Of a stretch of DNA of 64,000 nucleotides, positions 1 to 10,709 are shown one piece after another; positions within the stretch are counted from its first letter, which is position 1, and every line of letters starts with the position of its first letter. The stretch is from assembly GCA_015350385.1 (NCBI GenBank), contig WNKI01000002.1, positions 1,458,895 through 1,522,894 on the forward strand, read 5' to 3'. The position numbers were made by a program, and so were the translations under genes. Source of the stretch: Aculops lycopersici (taxonomy: Eukaryota; Arthropoda; Arachnida; Trombidiformes; Eriophyidae). The notes below the pieces were generated by a model, which saw only the letters and a list, made by a program, of their open reading frames with translations, searched no databases and was not told where the DNA came from.

Positions 1-550
1 CTACTACGTACTAACGTACTTACGTTACCGTAGTACTATTACGTACGTATAACGTAGTAGTNTAAACTACTTAAGTAGGTTACGAGTAGAGAGNAGNAGN
101 GAGAGAGAGAGGGAAGCCGATTTTGTACATGTGTTGTTCGCTCTACTCTCGCTCTCACTTTATCTTATGCGCTCGCCGTCAGCCGCCCAGATGGTCGCTC
201 GCTCGATGACCGGAAATGGCGACGCCGGTTCCCATGCTGGCGACTCGCTTATTGGTCATCCTCGTCGTTGGTTGCTAAATTGGATTAGGATTATGGTGTG
301 TAAATTGAACTGGATGTTCTCTGGTGCTTCTGCGCCCCCGATTTGCACAATCTTCTCCGCCTAATACTTCTGGCCAGATTTTGGCAAACCTCTGTTCTCA
401 TGCTCACTCTTGGCTCAGGCCACTTGATCTTGTTTGGAAGCTTGGCGGCACACCATCAAACCAGCCGACTGGTGGGCCGGTTGACGCCCCCGCAGACAGG
501 CCGGCTAAAGTTTGCTGTGCGGTTGCAAAATTTTAACTACCACAAGCGGA

Positions 551-583
551 AGAGAGAGAGATATATATATATATATATATATA
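551..583. repeat. (AG)n(AT)n microsatellite
   Basis: About five AG units are followed by about eleven AT units, ending in ACGAGG. This is a compound dinucleotide repeat and is likely length-polymorphic. Confidence 0.95.
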
Positions 584-3500
584 CGAGGCCTCATCGTAAC
601 ACGATGAAGCGAATCAGCTGCTTGGGTACCTTTGAATACTGGCAGTTGCACGTCATTTCTGACAACACTCGAGTGGTTGCTTAAATTTGAGTGCCGGCCG
701 CGCATATCTCTAACTAACTTGGCAACAGCTGAGGCTGCATTAAGTTGGCCATTCAGTCATCCGTCGAGCTAGCTAGCCAAGTGGCACATGCAGCGACAGC
801 TTGGCTGAACCCAATTGAATCGTCGCATCAGTCGGAAGTAGGCGCAGTGGTGGTGGTTGTCGCGTCTGTGGCTTTTGCGGCGCTAGCAAGTCACGCGTTG
901 AGATCCGAAAATTGAGATTGATGAGCGAAATTGGCGCGGCTCGTGGTCTCTCTCCCTTAGTTTAGCTCGTGATAGTCGCCATCGACGTTTTCATGTGTTT
1001 CAGCCGAACAACGACGAGTCAAACGAGCCGAGGCAAAGCAAAGCAAACCAACAAGCCACTCGACCGACAGCCTGACTCTTGAAGTTCAATGGCTTCAATT
1101 TTGGCAAGCTAGCTGCTTGTTGGGCGGACCAAACAATTCGTCGTCGTCGTCGTCATAATGTTGTTGCCGCGATAGAAGCGACAGCAAAGGCGATCGCAAC
1201 TAATCCCAAGTCGGGCGGCAAAAACCACCGGCGTCAAATGAGAGCACGAGAATAACGACAACAACACTTGGCTCCGACTTGAGTGCCATTGTTGCGGCCA
1301 CTTCCGCTCTCATGACTCACTTCCTGGCTACTGGCTATTGGTTTGTCGTCTCCATCTCTTTCGTCCTCTTACCCAGCTTTTGGTCTAACTATCCAACTCG
1401 GAAAGCTAGATGGCTTGGCAAATCTCGGCGAGCTAACAACACCAAGACCACCCCACTGGCTTGCGATGCCAACCAATACAACGACGAAGAGGATAATCTA
1501 TCTCGATCGCCGGGGGAAGGACACGAGCGCTTGCTGTTTTTTTCTCCCGATTCTGGCGAAAAGGAAGCCAAGACCAAGAGCCGCCAACGACTTTATCATT
1601 ACTTTCGCCCATTCGAAGTGCCAAGCTTGTGTTTGTGTGTATGACTTTCACTCTCTCCCTCTCTTGTGTGTCATAAGTGATGGGCAAAATTATTATTGTG
1701 CTTCTATTTCTTTCTCTTGTCTCTCACCCCCTCATTCTCTCACTCCCTTACCATCTTACCATCTTCTCGTTTCTCCCAACTGGCTTGGGACAATCGATTC
1801 GACTACTAAGGAAACCGGAAGTGAAAGTCTACAGAGAAGGATGTGAGCGATGGTCTCATTCCATCTTTTTTTCCAGCAGATAAGCAACGGCCACCACGTG
1901 AGAGGTGGCTGCCAAATGTGGGAGTTGCATCCATTGAAAAGGGGAAACTTGACGAGAAGAAGAATTTGGACTGCAGTCAAATATCTAGCTTGTTGTTGTT
2001 ATTTAACTAGTTTAATCTGAACTGGAAAAAGCGAGAGCCACCAAAACCACAGACGAGACTTCCGATTGGATTTTGAATGGCCAGTTGGCCGCCATTGAGC
2101 ATTGAAGAGCGTGGGGTAAATTATTTAAACCAAGTTAGAGAAGAAAGCTCCAAGGTTAACCTTTGGACAGGAGCGATTCTACGTGCCGATTGCCGGCTGA
2201 TTTATTGTCAACTCACTCTCTGATATTCAGTTGTTAGATTGCCCACTTCATTGGACCGAACAAGTGGGCAACAACTAGCTTGCACTTCCAACTGGCCGAG
2301 AACTGAACTAAACATATTCCTGCTGGAGAGGACGTTTCACGCTCAAGTTGCCGTTCGGCTGGCTGCTCATCTCTCACGACTTGAGCCAATCGGTTTGTAT
2401 GTTGTCCGTGAGACCAAACAACATACAACCCGAGCTGGAGCCCGAGACTGAAGGCGCCAGCGGCTGCAGCAATAGCAAAGCAGCAGCTACCGAAGCTATC
2501 TACTGATTGATGATTTGGCTGGCTATTTGCTGGCCACTGGTCCATTTACTCCTCGGCTTGACCTTCGCGAGGCTCGCTGATAGCGAGGCAAACTTGGCAA
2601 GCTAGCAGGCCATTGGCTTGCCTGCCTTCTCGTCATCGTCCTCGTGCTCATGGTAGTTGTCGTTTGCGGCTCGCCTAGTGTTATGCTGATGGCGGCCCCA
2701 AAAGGGGAACCTAGTTTGTCTGGCCGATCAACACTAGAGAGACGAGTGTCACAAGTCACGAGGAGCGAGCGTCGGTTCGGCGCAAAACTCGCGCGGCGTT
2801 TCACCACCAAGTGCCGAGTTAAACTAAATCGAAGCAAGTCACCAAGTCAACAAGAGGATCCTTCAGCTTATCGAGTCTCGCACTATGAGAGTGGCAATCT
2901 CATCGTTGTCGTGGTCATCGTCGTCTCGCTCTCTACTACTACTTACTCCTACTCCTACTACTACTTCTTAAGATTTGACCTCCTCTTTTGCTTGGTGGAC
3001 AGGAATTTAGCAAGCTGTTGCCCAACGGTGGTTGCCGTTAACTACTGCAGTACTCTAGTTTAGTCCCGCTCGTCGTCGTGGTCGTGATCGCGATCGCGAT
3101 CGCGCCTTGTTTTCGTTAAGGTCAATCCGGCAGACATGGCGCGAGGAATAAATGGACTTTTGTGTGGCATAGGGGGCAAGTGTCGGTGCGCTCGCAGCAA
3201 ATCTCATATAACTCACGGGCCGAGCGGTATGGTGCAACCAGCGAGCTGACAAGAGGAGCAACAGCAACCATCGCCGCCAGAGGCCCAATCTCCTTGGTGC
3301 ACTTACAAGGCAACGGGAGAAGTAGAACCGCTTGAGCCAGCGACAACAAAAAGGAAAGGAAGGCGAAAACAACCAGCGCCAACTTCCGGGACTCGTGCTG
3401 CTGCTGGTTGAAGAAAAACGACGCCATCGTGTGACGACACACACTCACACTCACTATTGCGCCGACCTCTCTTCAAATTGGTGCCACTCGTGAGCGCCAA

Positions 3501-3883
3501 CAACGGCAGAGACTTTTCTGGCAAGCTAGCTCGCCGCCAGGGAACTAAAGAGCCTCTAATCTCATGGTACCGGAGCCAACTGGTAGCGACTGAGCAACCA
3601 CTTTGTTGGCTAAACCAAACCTTAGGCTTCCTCCTCTTTTCCGCCCAACTAACTAACAGACTGACTGACCGACCGACCGAATGGAATCTCGAGAGCGGAA
3701 GATGAATCTGAGTCGGGTCACTGTGCTGTCGGTTGGTCGGACATATCGGCGGCCTCATCTAAGTAGAAGTTGCGCTTACTATTTGATGTAAACGCTGGAA
3801 TGAGCGCGACTGACCAAGTAGACGCAAAGAGACACTCAATCAGGGAAATGAGAGCAGCAGATTATGGCGCGGCTGCACTTGCT

Positions 3884-3891
3884 ATTGTTGT

Positions 3892-3943
<52 letters not shown>

Positions 3944-3963
3944 GCTGCTGCTGCTGCTGCTGC
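3884..3963. repeat. (GTT)n(GCT)n trinucleotide repeat
   Basis: A run of GTT units with one GTC interruption passes directly into a run of GCT units, about 80 bases in all. Read on the minus strand it is AGC followed by AAC, the same codons that make the poly-Gln and Asn tracts in the genes here. No gene-like frame surrounds it, so I treat it as a simple repeat. Confidence 0.9.
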
Positions 3964-4092
3964 CGAGCCAGCTACAGTAGCTAGGCTAACAACATAACCA
4001 ACTCAACACCAGAAACTCGGACTTGAAGTTTCTGCAACGGAAGCAGCCATTTGTGGCTTCCACTGCCAACTTGGGCTTTTTTCATAATACAC

Positions 4093-4143
4093 TCAGTGAG
4101 AAATGATAATGGCTCACCCCTCACTGACAATAGGTGAGCCATT
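4093..4143. other. Interleaved inverted repeats (pseudoknot topology)
   Basis: Two perfect inverted repeats interleave. TCAGTGAG (4093-4100) pairs with CTCACTGA (4120-4127), and AATGGCTCACC (4108-4118) pairs with GGTGAGCCATT (4133-4143). The order is a1-b1-a2-b2, so in RNA the stems would form a pseudoknot or compete. The site lies about 490 bases beyond the stop codon of the minus-strand receptor gene. Function is unknown. Confidence 0.55.
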
Positions 4144-4630
4144 GGAACTTTAGGACGGAAGTAGAATTACTACTTCGGCTGGCAGGCAGTATATTTCTAG
4201 AAACCAGCTAACCCTCTCTCATTGCCAACAGAGTAACGAGCAGTTAGTCATCCAATCAAATCAGAAACTGTGAAAACTAGAGAAGTTAGCAAGGACACGG
4301 TATGTACATATGATGCAGCATTGATTCTGATGGCAAGTGTGATACAAGCCAACTGACATCACAAAACTTACCAGTCACATCTAGTGATGGTTGTTCGTAT
4401 TTGTTAGCTAATTTAGCTAGGCTACGAATGCTATCAGGACTTTTGTTCTTGCGTCACACAGCATAAGCATTCCGATGACGTCAGCACCAGCATTGACTTT
4501 GGGAAGGACAAGATGCGACGACTTCCAGTGCTAATTAATATTTAGGTGAGGGGCAAACACAAATGGCTAAGGCTAAGGCTAGATTAGCTGACGTAAGAAT
4601 TACCGTTTCTACTCTGTGCATTTGCTTTGG

Positions 4631-4636
4631 TTTATT
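4631..4636 (-). other. AATAAA polyadenylation hexamer overlapping the stop codon
   Basis: On the minus strand the receptor ends GCC AAA TAA ACC, so AATAAA spans the last lysine codon, the TAA stop and the following base. Whether it is used is unknown. I saw no other AATAAA in the next 100 bases of the minus strand. Confidence 0.4.
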
Positions 4637-6335
4637 TGGCCGGGGCCACGGTCGCCGACCGGATGTAAAACATGATTGTCGTGATTAAAATTGCAAGTCC
4701 AAGCATGAAGAACACATATGAGATTCGCTCGTTAATTTCCTGCGCGCCCCTTGAGGCTAAATACAACTGATCTATTGCGGGACCAGTGAGGTTAACTGAA
4801 AGCTCTTGCCAGAAGACGGGAAACATGATTTCGGGAACATTACGGAACCTAACGAGACCTGGCGGCTTGCTTATGGCCACATTGAGTTGAACTCTTGCCG
4901 AGAGGGTCACAGGTGCCCCCGTTCTAGGCTCAAGGTCTAAGTAGAACTCGTGCTTGCTTGCATCAGGTTTCAAACCATCAACTCGCGAGCCGTAATATGG
5001 ATCGGCGTCAAGAAAGTGAGGCATTGACATGTAAATGGGCGCGTTGAATTTACACGGCGCCAACGTGAACACTCCCGATGGCCACTCGTGCCTCACTCGA
5101 TTGTGGTGGCCGCCATGGTGTCGATTGTTGTGGTTATTATTGTTGTTGGTATTGCTATTGCCACTGCCATTGCCATTTCCATTTCCATTGGAATTCTGGT
5201 TCTGGCCATTATTTTGCTGACCTACATTGCCATCGCCGCCGATTGGCGAGCCAGCTTGCTGCTGCTGGCGCCCCTGGCGACCTAGGTGTGGCGGACGGCC
5301 ACCTGGTGGCTGGGGAACGCGATTTTGAGCTGCATAAGTTTCAATGGATTTTCGCGAAAAGAAACAACTGTTTGACGGGAGATCTGTGAAGTTTTTAAAT
5401 ACATCTCTAGTGGCCTTGAATCTCTTCAACCTCAAGCCGGTGTTTTGTTGTTCGAATTTGCTATCGTAATCCAGACGCCAAACACGACAGAAATCTGGCT
5501 GGAATAATTTAATCGATTGCTGGTCCTCTTTAATGGGCGGAAACATCTCACCTGTTGTTGATCCCTCGAGTGAATTGCAGTGGTTGTCACCATGATGATG
5601 CCAATAACTTAACTTCGATCTTCCATTGTACCTGTTGATTGTGTTTAGTTTGGATATATCATCAACTCCTGTGTTGATTTCATATACTCCATCCAAACTA
5701 TTGTTCCTTGCATTCATGTATCCAAAGTGACCGCCCTGGGAGAGCATCTCGGCATTGAGCAAGGGGCCAAAGGTTGTTAGCAAATCGGGATAGCCATCAA
5801 AGAGCAATTGTTTTACTGTTCTCTTTGTAAAGAATCCCTCTGAAAGACCGTCGAGTGAGAAGGTAACCAATAATCTGACTGCATTTGAGGCCGATTGAAT
5901 CAAGGTTAATGTTATGGCTAATGGTGCGTTTAGAGTGACTAATTGAATCCTGTGATCGGCAATTGACATATCGGGTTCAAAGTGCCACGTTTTAAAATGT
6001 TTGAAGTTCATAATATTCTTTAGCTCATCATTTTCAATATCCTTTTTGGACCATTCGCTTCTATAAACAAATGGGCCAATCTCTTCCAAGTTTGGCTTGT
6101 GACCAGACTGCTCCACTTCCTGGGCATTGGTAACATTAAAAAAGTAGAACTTCTGATAAACTGGTACAGGCGGCTCCTTCCACATGGGAAAGGTTTGTGA
6201 GCTTTGAGTAAGTGCTATTTGAGTATCAATAACTTTGTTAATAACATCTGGAAGTGCATAGTTAAGTAGGAGGCCTAGCGCTAGGAAGACGTTGCCTAGT
6301 ATGATGTATTTGATAAAATGGTTGCCCGCCGTCAT
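4632..6335 (-). CDS. CD36/SCARB-family class B scavenger receptor
   Basis: This 567-residue protein is a complete, uninterrupted frame starting at ATG. Class B scavenger receptors (CD36, SCARB1, SCARB2/LIMP-2, insect ninaD and SNMP) bind lipids, lipoproteins or lysosomal cargo through a large ectodomain held by a helix at each end. The family layout is visible: an N-terminal membrane helix (about residues 9-27), the early ectodomain segment PVYQKFYFFNVTNA, the motif LEEIGPFVYR, a mid-ectodomain FQPDFCR segment, SGVFTLAPCKFNAPIYMS followed by PHFLDADP, and a C-terminal helix (about 538-558) with a short tail. Several N-glycosylation sequons are present. A Gly/Asn/His-rich insertion at about residues 337-412 is absent from typical members, which run near 470-520 residues. 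No intron is needed. The family is secure; the subfamily and ligand are not. Confidence 0.93.
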   Translation of the reverse strand: MTAGNHFIKYIILGNVFLALGLLLNYALPDVINKVIDTQIALTQSSQTFPMWKEPPVPVYQKFYFFNVTNAQEVEQSGHKPNLEEIGPFVYRSEWSKKDIENDELKNIMNFKHFKTWHFEPDMSIADHRIQLVTLNAPLAITLTLIQSASNAVRLLVTFSLDGLSEGFFTKRTVKQLLFDGYPDLLTTFGPLLNAEMLSQGGHFGYMNARNNSLDGVYEINTGVDDISKLNTINRYNGRSKLSYWHHHGDNHCNSLEGSTTGEMFPPIKEDQQSIKLFQPDFCRVWRLDYDSKFEQQNTGLRLKRFKATRDVFKNFTDLPSNSCFFSRKSIETYAAQNRVPQPPGGRPPHLGRQGRQQQQAGSPIGGDGNVGQQNNGQNQNSNGNGNGNGSGNSNTNNNNNHNNRHHGGHHNRVRHEWPSGVFTLAPCKFNAPIYMSMPHFLDADPYYGSRVDGLKPDASKHEFYLDLEPRTGAPVTLSARVQLNVAISKPPGLVRFRNVPEIMFPVFWQELSVNLTGPAIDQLYLASRGAQEINERISYVFFMLGLAILITTIMFYIRSATVAPAK

Positions 6336-8315
6336 GCTGCTGCTTCTCTTTAATTGTAATGTTGTATGAAAGATATTTAGTGAAAAATTTCGGTCATGAT
6401 GAATAATAGCCTAAAATAATAATTAGGGTTTGTGATAAGAAGATTGAATTGCCGACAACGCGCATTTGCCAGGTACACTTGTTTTGTTATTCTTTCAGCA
6501 AACCGTAAGAGAGAAAATATAAAATCTTTTTTCCTCTTTCAGCAGAGGGGAAAGAGTGGGTAATAAATAATCGATGTTTTTCAGGTAAATACAGCAGATA
6601 GGTGGAGGTGGTTGAGGTACGCCGGTGGTCGCGCACGACTTAAACGATGAGTAAATTGGGGAACTTGGAATAAGTATGTAAAAGTGTATGGATGGATCTG
6701 CCGCTGGTGACGTACGCGCACCTACTTCTTGTTATTTTGTGCGTTGCTTGGTGCTAAAAATCGAGAGTGCCTGCGACAGAGCTGCGAGATCACTCGCGCA
6801 GCGACTTGTTTTTTCTCTTAAAATTTGCGTGTGTTGGGAAGTCAGTGTTGCTATGGAAAATAGTTTGTTATTGTTCCGCGCCTCAGGTAACTCGTTATCC
6901 TATTACTTGTATAAGTTTTGATATCGCTCTTATTATATTGTTTTATTGTCCCTCGGAAGTCGAATCTCTTTTCGCTCGTCAAGCTGACGATGGAAAATGA
7001 GAGCCTGTTTTTGTTGCATCCCATCAGTTGACTCAAAGAAGGAGTTGGACGGCTAACTCCAAACTACTACCGGCCTCTATTCTATCATTTGAATATTACA
7101 TCCACACTCAAGCTCTAGCTTGCCATTGAAATTTGTTTGACGCATGGTGAGAGGCGTCGGTTGAAAAGAAGGGGGAGAAAGAATTACAAGCGGGAAGCGA
7201 ACTCATTCGAAGGAACCAAAGCCAAAAGAACCACGGCATCAACAACAACTGACGTCTTTTCAAGGGCAGCTTGCAGTTGGCTCCACCTGTTTTGTACTTC
7301 ATTTCGATGGGCAAACACACTTTAGTTTCAGTTTGCCGATCTGATAGTTGGTGCAAGTTTCAGCCGAAGCAACAAGTAGGTGGACGTCGACGTCGTTGGC
7401 TTCGGCGGCGGGACGACAGGCTTCTGTGATTGGGATAAACCAGATTACGTGTGAATGAAACGCTCTCAACAGGTTGTTGCCGCTGCTACGACTGTGACTG
7501 GGAAACAACTCTTATGTTTGCCGCAAAACCGCCAACCTCTCGGCAGGTATGGTAGTTGCACTGGCATTTCTGTGTTAATGTTCCCGTCTCGCCGCGAGAG
7601 TGAGTTAGACTGAGGGCAGCAGAAGCTGTTGTTGTATAACAACTACCTGGCAAGCGACCCACTTGAACTTGAAATCTCACTCTATCGCCTCTCTTCCCAT
7701 GCGGCTGCGACGACGACGAGCGTATTGGATTGCCCAGCTAGCTTGTTACCTGTACAGGTGAGCTTGCTTGCCTCTGGAGTAAGTGAGTGAGTGTGCAGAT
7801 CGAGAGTTCAATTTACTACCGCCGACTACTCGGCTTCTCTATCGGCCGTTTTCTATGATCATTCCTGCTTTTTTGAAAATAACATGAGTCTGCCTCATGA
7901 ATCCAAAATCCTCTTCTTTTTCCACCCCGATCCTTTCCGTTGAGTGTGGTTTCTATTATGCATTTGGCACACAAATTGCGATCAATCGCCTCCAACTGCT
8001 GGCCAGTAGGTCTCGATGTTTCAACCACGATGCCACTCGCTCTAGTTGCTGGCCTTGTTTTTATCTTCATGGTCTGCTCCAAAGGTTTGATAAACTTTAC
8101 TTAACTGTTGAGCTCATTGCTCTTGCTCGACCATCAATCGACAAAACTTCAAATTTTAACCCGTTGAGTTAGAGGAGGAAATCAAAGCAAAGTTCAACTT
8201 CTGAACTTTGTATTTGTTTAGAGTTACGCTGCTTCCTTCTGAAATCACCACTGTAAGTTCATAATTCATCAACTTCCTGTGCTGCTGCAAGAAGGTGCGA
8301 GATTTCACAAAGATG

Positions 8316-8352
8316 AGATTCGTATCGAGATTCAAGATCTCGATACGAATCT
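8316..8352. other. 16-bp perfect inverted repeat (hairpin)
   Basis: The arm AGATTCGTATCGAGAT (8316-8331) is exactly complementary to ATCTCGATACGAATCT (8337-8352), with the 5-base loop TCAAG between them. It lies about 1 kb upstream of the beta-sarcoglycan start codon. It has no U-run after it and is too short for a microRNA precursor. Confidence 0.8.
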
Positions 8353-8524
8353 GCTGAAGACTCTGCGTGTGGCTGCAAACTTCCGCTTAGCCAACCACCT
8401 AAGCTGCAATAACGTGGCAATGATTTGCATATTATTAGCCACACAAGGGAGCGCATCTAAGCTCAATAATCATTATCATCGTCGCCATAGTCGTTGTGGC
8501 TAGCGAAACTTAAAGTCTCATGTC

Positions 8525-8555
8525 TTGGCGCATATCACTCATGCATATGCGCCAA
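8525..8555. other. 11-bp perfect inverted repeat (hairpin)
   Basis: TTGGCGCATAT (8525-8535) pairs with ATATGCGCCAA (8545-8555) across a 9-base loop. It sits about 170 bases from the stronger hairpin at 8316. Function is unknown. Confidence 0.65.
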
Positions 8556-9355
8556 ATTTGCTTTAGTCGGCCATTGTCGTTGGCTTTGTAACAGTAACGA
8601 TGGTTATGTAATAGTGGCGGCGGGAGTAGTGTGGCCATACCATTGGACCACAACCATTAGGAAGTTTCACGCTGCATCTTCTTGTGCTTCTTCTTTTCCT
8701 TGTTCGATTTGAAAGGGAAAGTTTTAAGTTTAAACTCAACTTAAGGCGACGCTTGCATCTCGTGGCTCGTGTGTGATGTATGCATCGGTGAGCAGGAAGT
8801 TGCGCAACTTTTGCGACGCGAAGGCAACGCAAATCGCACGTTCAGCCGGCGACGAGCCCAGAGGCGTAACCGGAAGCTGCAGTCTATTATTTGCAAGTCG
8901 CCAAACGAGAGTCTCCCGTTTGTTGGCTCGAGTCTACCACGTCGAATTCAACGCAGTAGACTTAGCCACCGACCACCACGACGAAGACCAGGCAAATCGT
9001 CAATTGGCACGTAAACTATAGCGGGATTGTTGGTTTTGCACCACACCAATTGACGACGACCATTGAGATGGGAGCCGAGAAAAGCCAGACATTGAGTTGC
9101 TCACTTGATTGTTGGCGCTTGCGCAACCGTAGTCATTCCTTTGACTCGCGACCAAAAGTCTTCCAGAAAGTTGACTAGATATCCAGAGGAGGGGAACTAG
9201 AGACACTAGGTTAGCGACATTTGCACTTAGGCTCACAGTTGAGAGCAGATAAATTTCTAAGGCTCGAGGGCTAAGGAGGAAGAAGAAGAAGAAGACAAGA
9301 CAAATGAGAGAGGACGAGTCTTGACGAGAACCGGAAGAGAGTTGGTCGGTGAAAA

Positions 9356-10709
9356 ATGGCGACAACTATGGTGGATGAAAATGGCGTTACCCAAATAATA
9401 CTGCCACACAATTTAAAGGAAGATGAAGAGTTTATTGTGGACTCGAGTAGAGTTAGTGAGCAAAAGTTGAGAGTTAGAAGGGAGGCCGAGAGTTTGAGCA
9501 CAATCATAGTTTACTCGCTCATTTTAATTCTCTTCTGTCTCTCCATCTTTAACCTTTACCTATTAAATTGGATTTGGCTCACATTGGGCGGTAACACAGT
9601 TGGCTCATTTGGCAAGGATTTTGAACCAACTACAGGTAAACGATTGCCAATTGATTTGTTGGCATCAACCAAGGACACGCTAAGATTTACTAATGACTAC
9701 TTAATAGCTTCGTCAAATTTTGAGGTAGACTCAATTTCAAGTCCTGCAAGTGAGTTGCAAATTTCATCGTCAGCCTTCACCAAAACACTAGCAACAAATC
9801 AAGCCTCCAACAGAGGCGAACAGAAGCAAGATGCAAATTCCTCCATTGAATTCTACACAAATAGCGACAAGCTGCTCGAGTTTACATCAAGCGGAAGTGT
9901 CAAATTCCCTGCTGGATTCCAGGTGCGATATTTGGCCTCACACAATTCTAGCGAATCGGAATCTAATAATGTGATTTTAAACTGCAAACCAAAGACTCAA
10001 ATATGTAATTTCAATGCCCAAACCATAAAATATTTGAACAAGAATGGTCTCGACTTTGACGGGACTGCAATTCAACTTTCTCGCCTCAAAACAAATCGGA
10101 TTCACTCGCCAACAAACACTCTAAGCTTACGGACAAACGGAGATTTGGAGTTCAAATCCTCAACTGACTCAATAAATATTCAGTCTTTAGACGATCTAAC
10201 CTTATCATCTCACAACAAAGCTGTAAGTTTTAATTCTAAAGTCTTCCGTTGGATCTTCCAATTTAATGTAACCAGAAGAAAAACTAACACTTGTTTGTTT
10301 GTTTTTCTTTCTTCATAACATTCTTTTCAACTAAATGCAAAAATAGGTGATACTAAACTCAAACTTCATCAACATCTCGAGCACCATCAACACTAATGAT
10401 TTTAATGGAGATTTTCGGATTAAAACTCCACAACTACGAAACAATAGAAACAACCGAAAAAACATTTACAGACTTTGCGTTTGTTTGGACCGTCTAAACT
10501 ATCAGCAGAATCAATTTGTAAGAGAAGCTGCAAGGGAACAAACATTAGAAAGAGCAACCAGCACAAGTACAACTGTAAGCGCCTCGCGACGACCACCGAC
10601 TTCCGCTAGGATTCTAAGCAACACCAATGGGCTTGTGTTTGCCATTCGTGCCCATCTAAGTTGCATTAAATTCACGCCATTTTGTACGAGTCCCGACGGC
10701 TTCGGTTAG
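9356..10709 (+). CDS. SGCB: Beta-sarcoglycan (two exons)
   Basis: Sarcoglycans are type II membrane glycoproteins of the dystrophin complex that stabilise the muscle membrane. Exon 1 (9356-10222) starts at ATG in the context AAAAATGG. It encodes a cytoplasmic head, one membrane helix (about residues 48-73, ending near LYLLNWIW) and the beta-rich ectodomain. Exon 2 is 10347-10709. The intron begins GTAAGT and ends AATAG, and the phase-0 join gives HNKA|VILNSNF, matching the family's ENSIILNGS region. Near the C terminus YRLCVC matches YKLCMC of vertebrate beta-sarcoglycan, and two further cysteines follow as in the family. Total length is 409 residues against about 320 in vertebrates. Extra length lies in the middle of the ectodomain and between the Cys-X-Cys pair and the last cysteines, where an optional intron could hide. 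Beta fits better than gamma/delta because of this C terminus. Confidence 0.85.

Larger units (their letters stand above)
1..4631. other. Non-coding region left of the scavenger-receptor gene
   Basis: No open frame here looks like a real protein: the frames are short, low-complexity and overlap on both strands. The first 120 bases are a jumble of ACGTA-like words with ambiguous bases at 62, 94, 97 and 100, which suggests a scaffold edge. The stretch also holds microsatellites near 551, 2932 and 3884 and a pseudoknot-like set of inverted repeats at 4093-4143, listed separately. The part next to 4631 should include the 3' UTR of the minus-strand receptor gene. Confidence 0.6.
6336..9355. other. 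Non-coding region between the receptor and beta-sarcoglycan (divergent genes)
   Basis: The flanking genes point away from each other, so both 5' UTRs and promoters must lie here. I see no protein-like frame. Notable elements are the perfect 12-base palindrome ACCTGTACAGGT at 7748-7759 and two perfect hairpins at 8316-8352 and 8525-8555. No convincing TATA box could be tied to either start. Confidence 0.55.

Noticed and set aside
1677..1883. Possible small secreted protein with a hydrophobic start (MGKIIIVLLFLSL)
   Set aside because: The hydrophobic run comes from a pyrimidine-rich CT/TTC tract, the remainder has no features and there is no transcript evidence.
3055..3758. Overlapping minus-strand frames with Arg/Ser/Trp-rich translations
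   Set aside because: They overlap each other in several frames, have biased composition and no recognisable domain.
4560..4590. CTAAGG repeats resembling an arthropod telomere unit (TTAGG)
   Set aside because: Only about three GGCTAA units are present and they do not match the TTAGG period.
5035..5390. Plus-strand frames opposite the scavenger-receptor gene
   Set aside because: They are the antisense shadow of the Asn/Gly-rich insertion.
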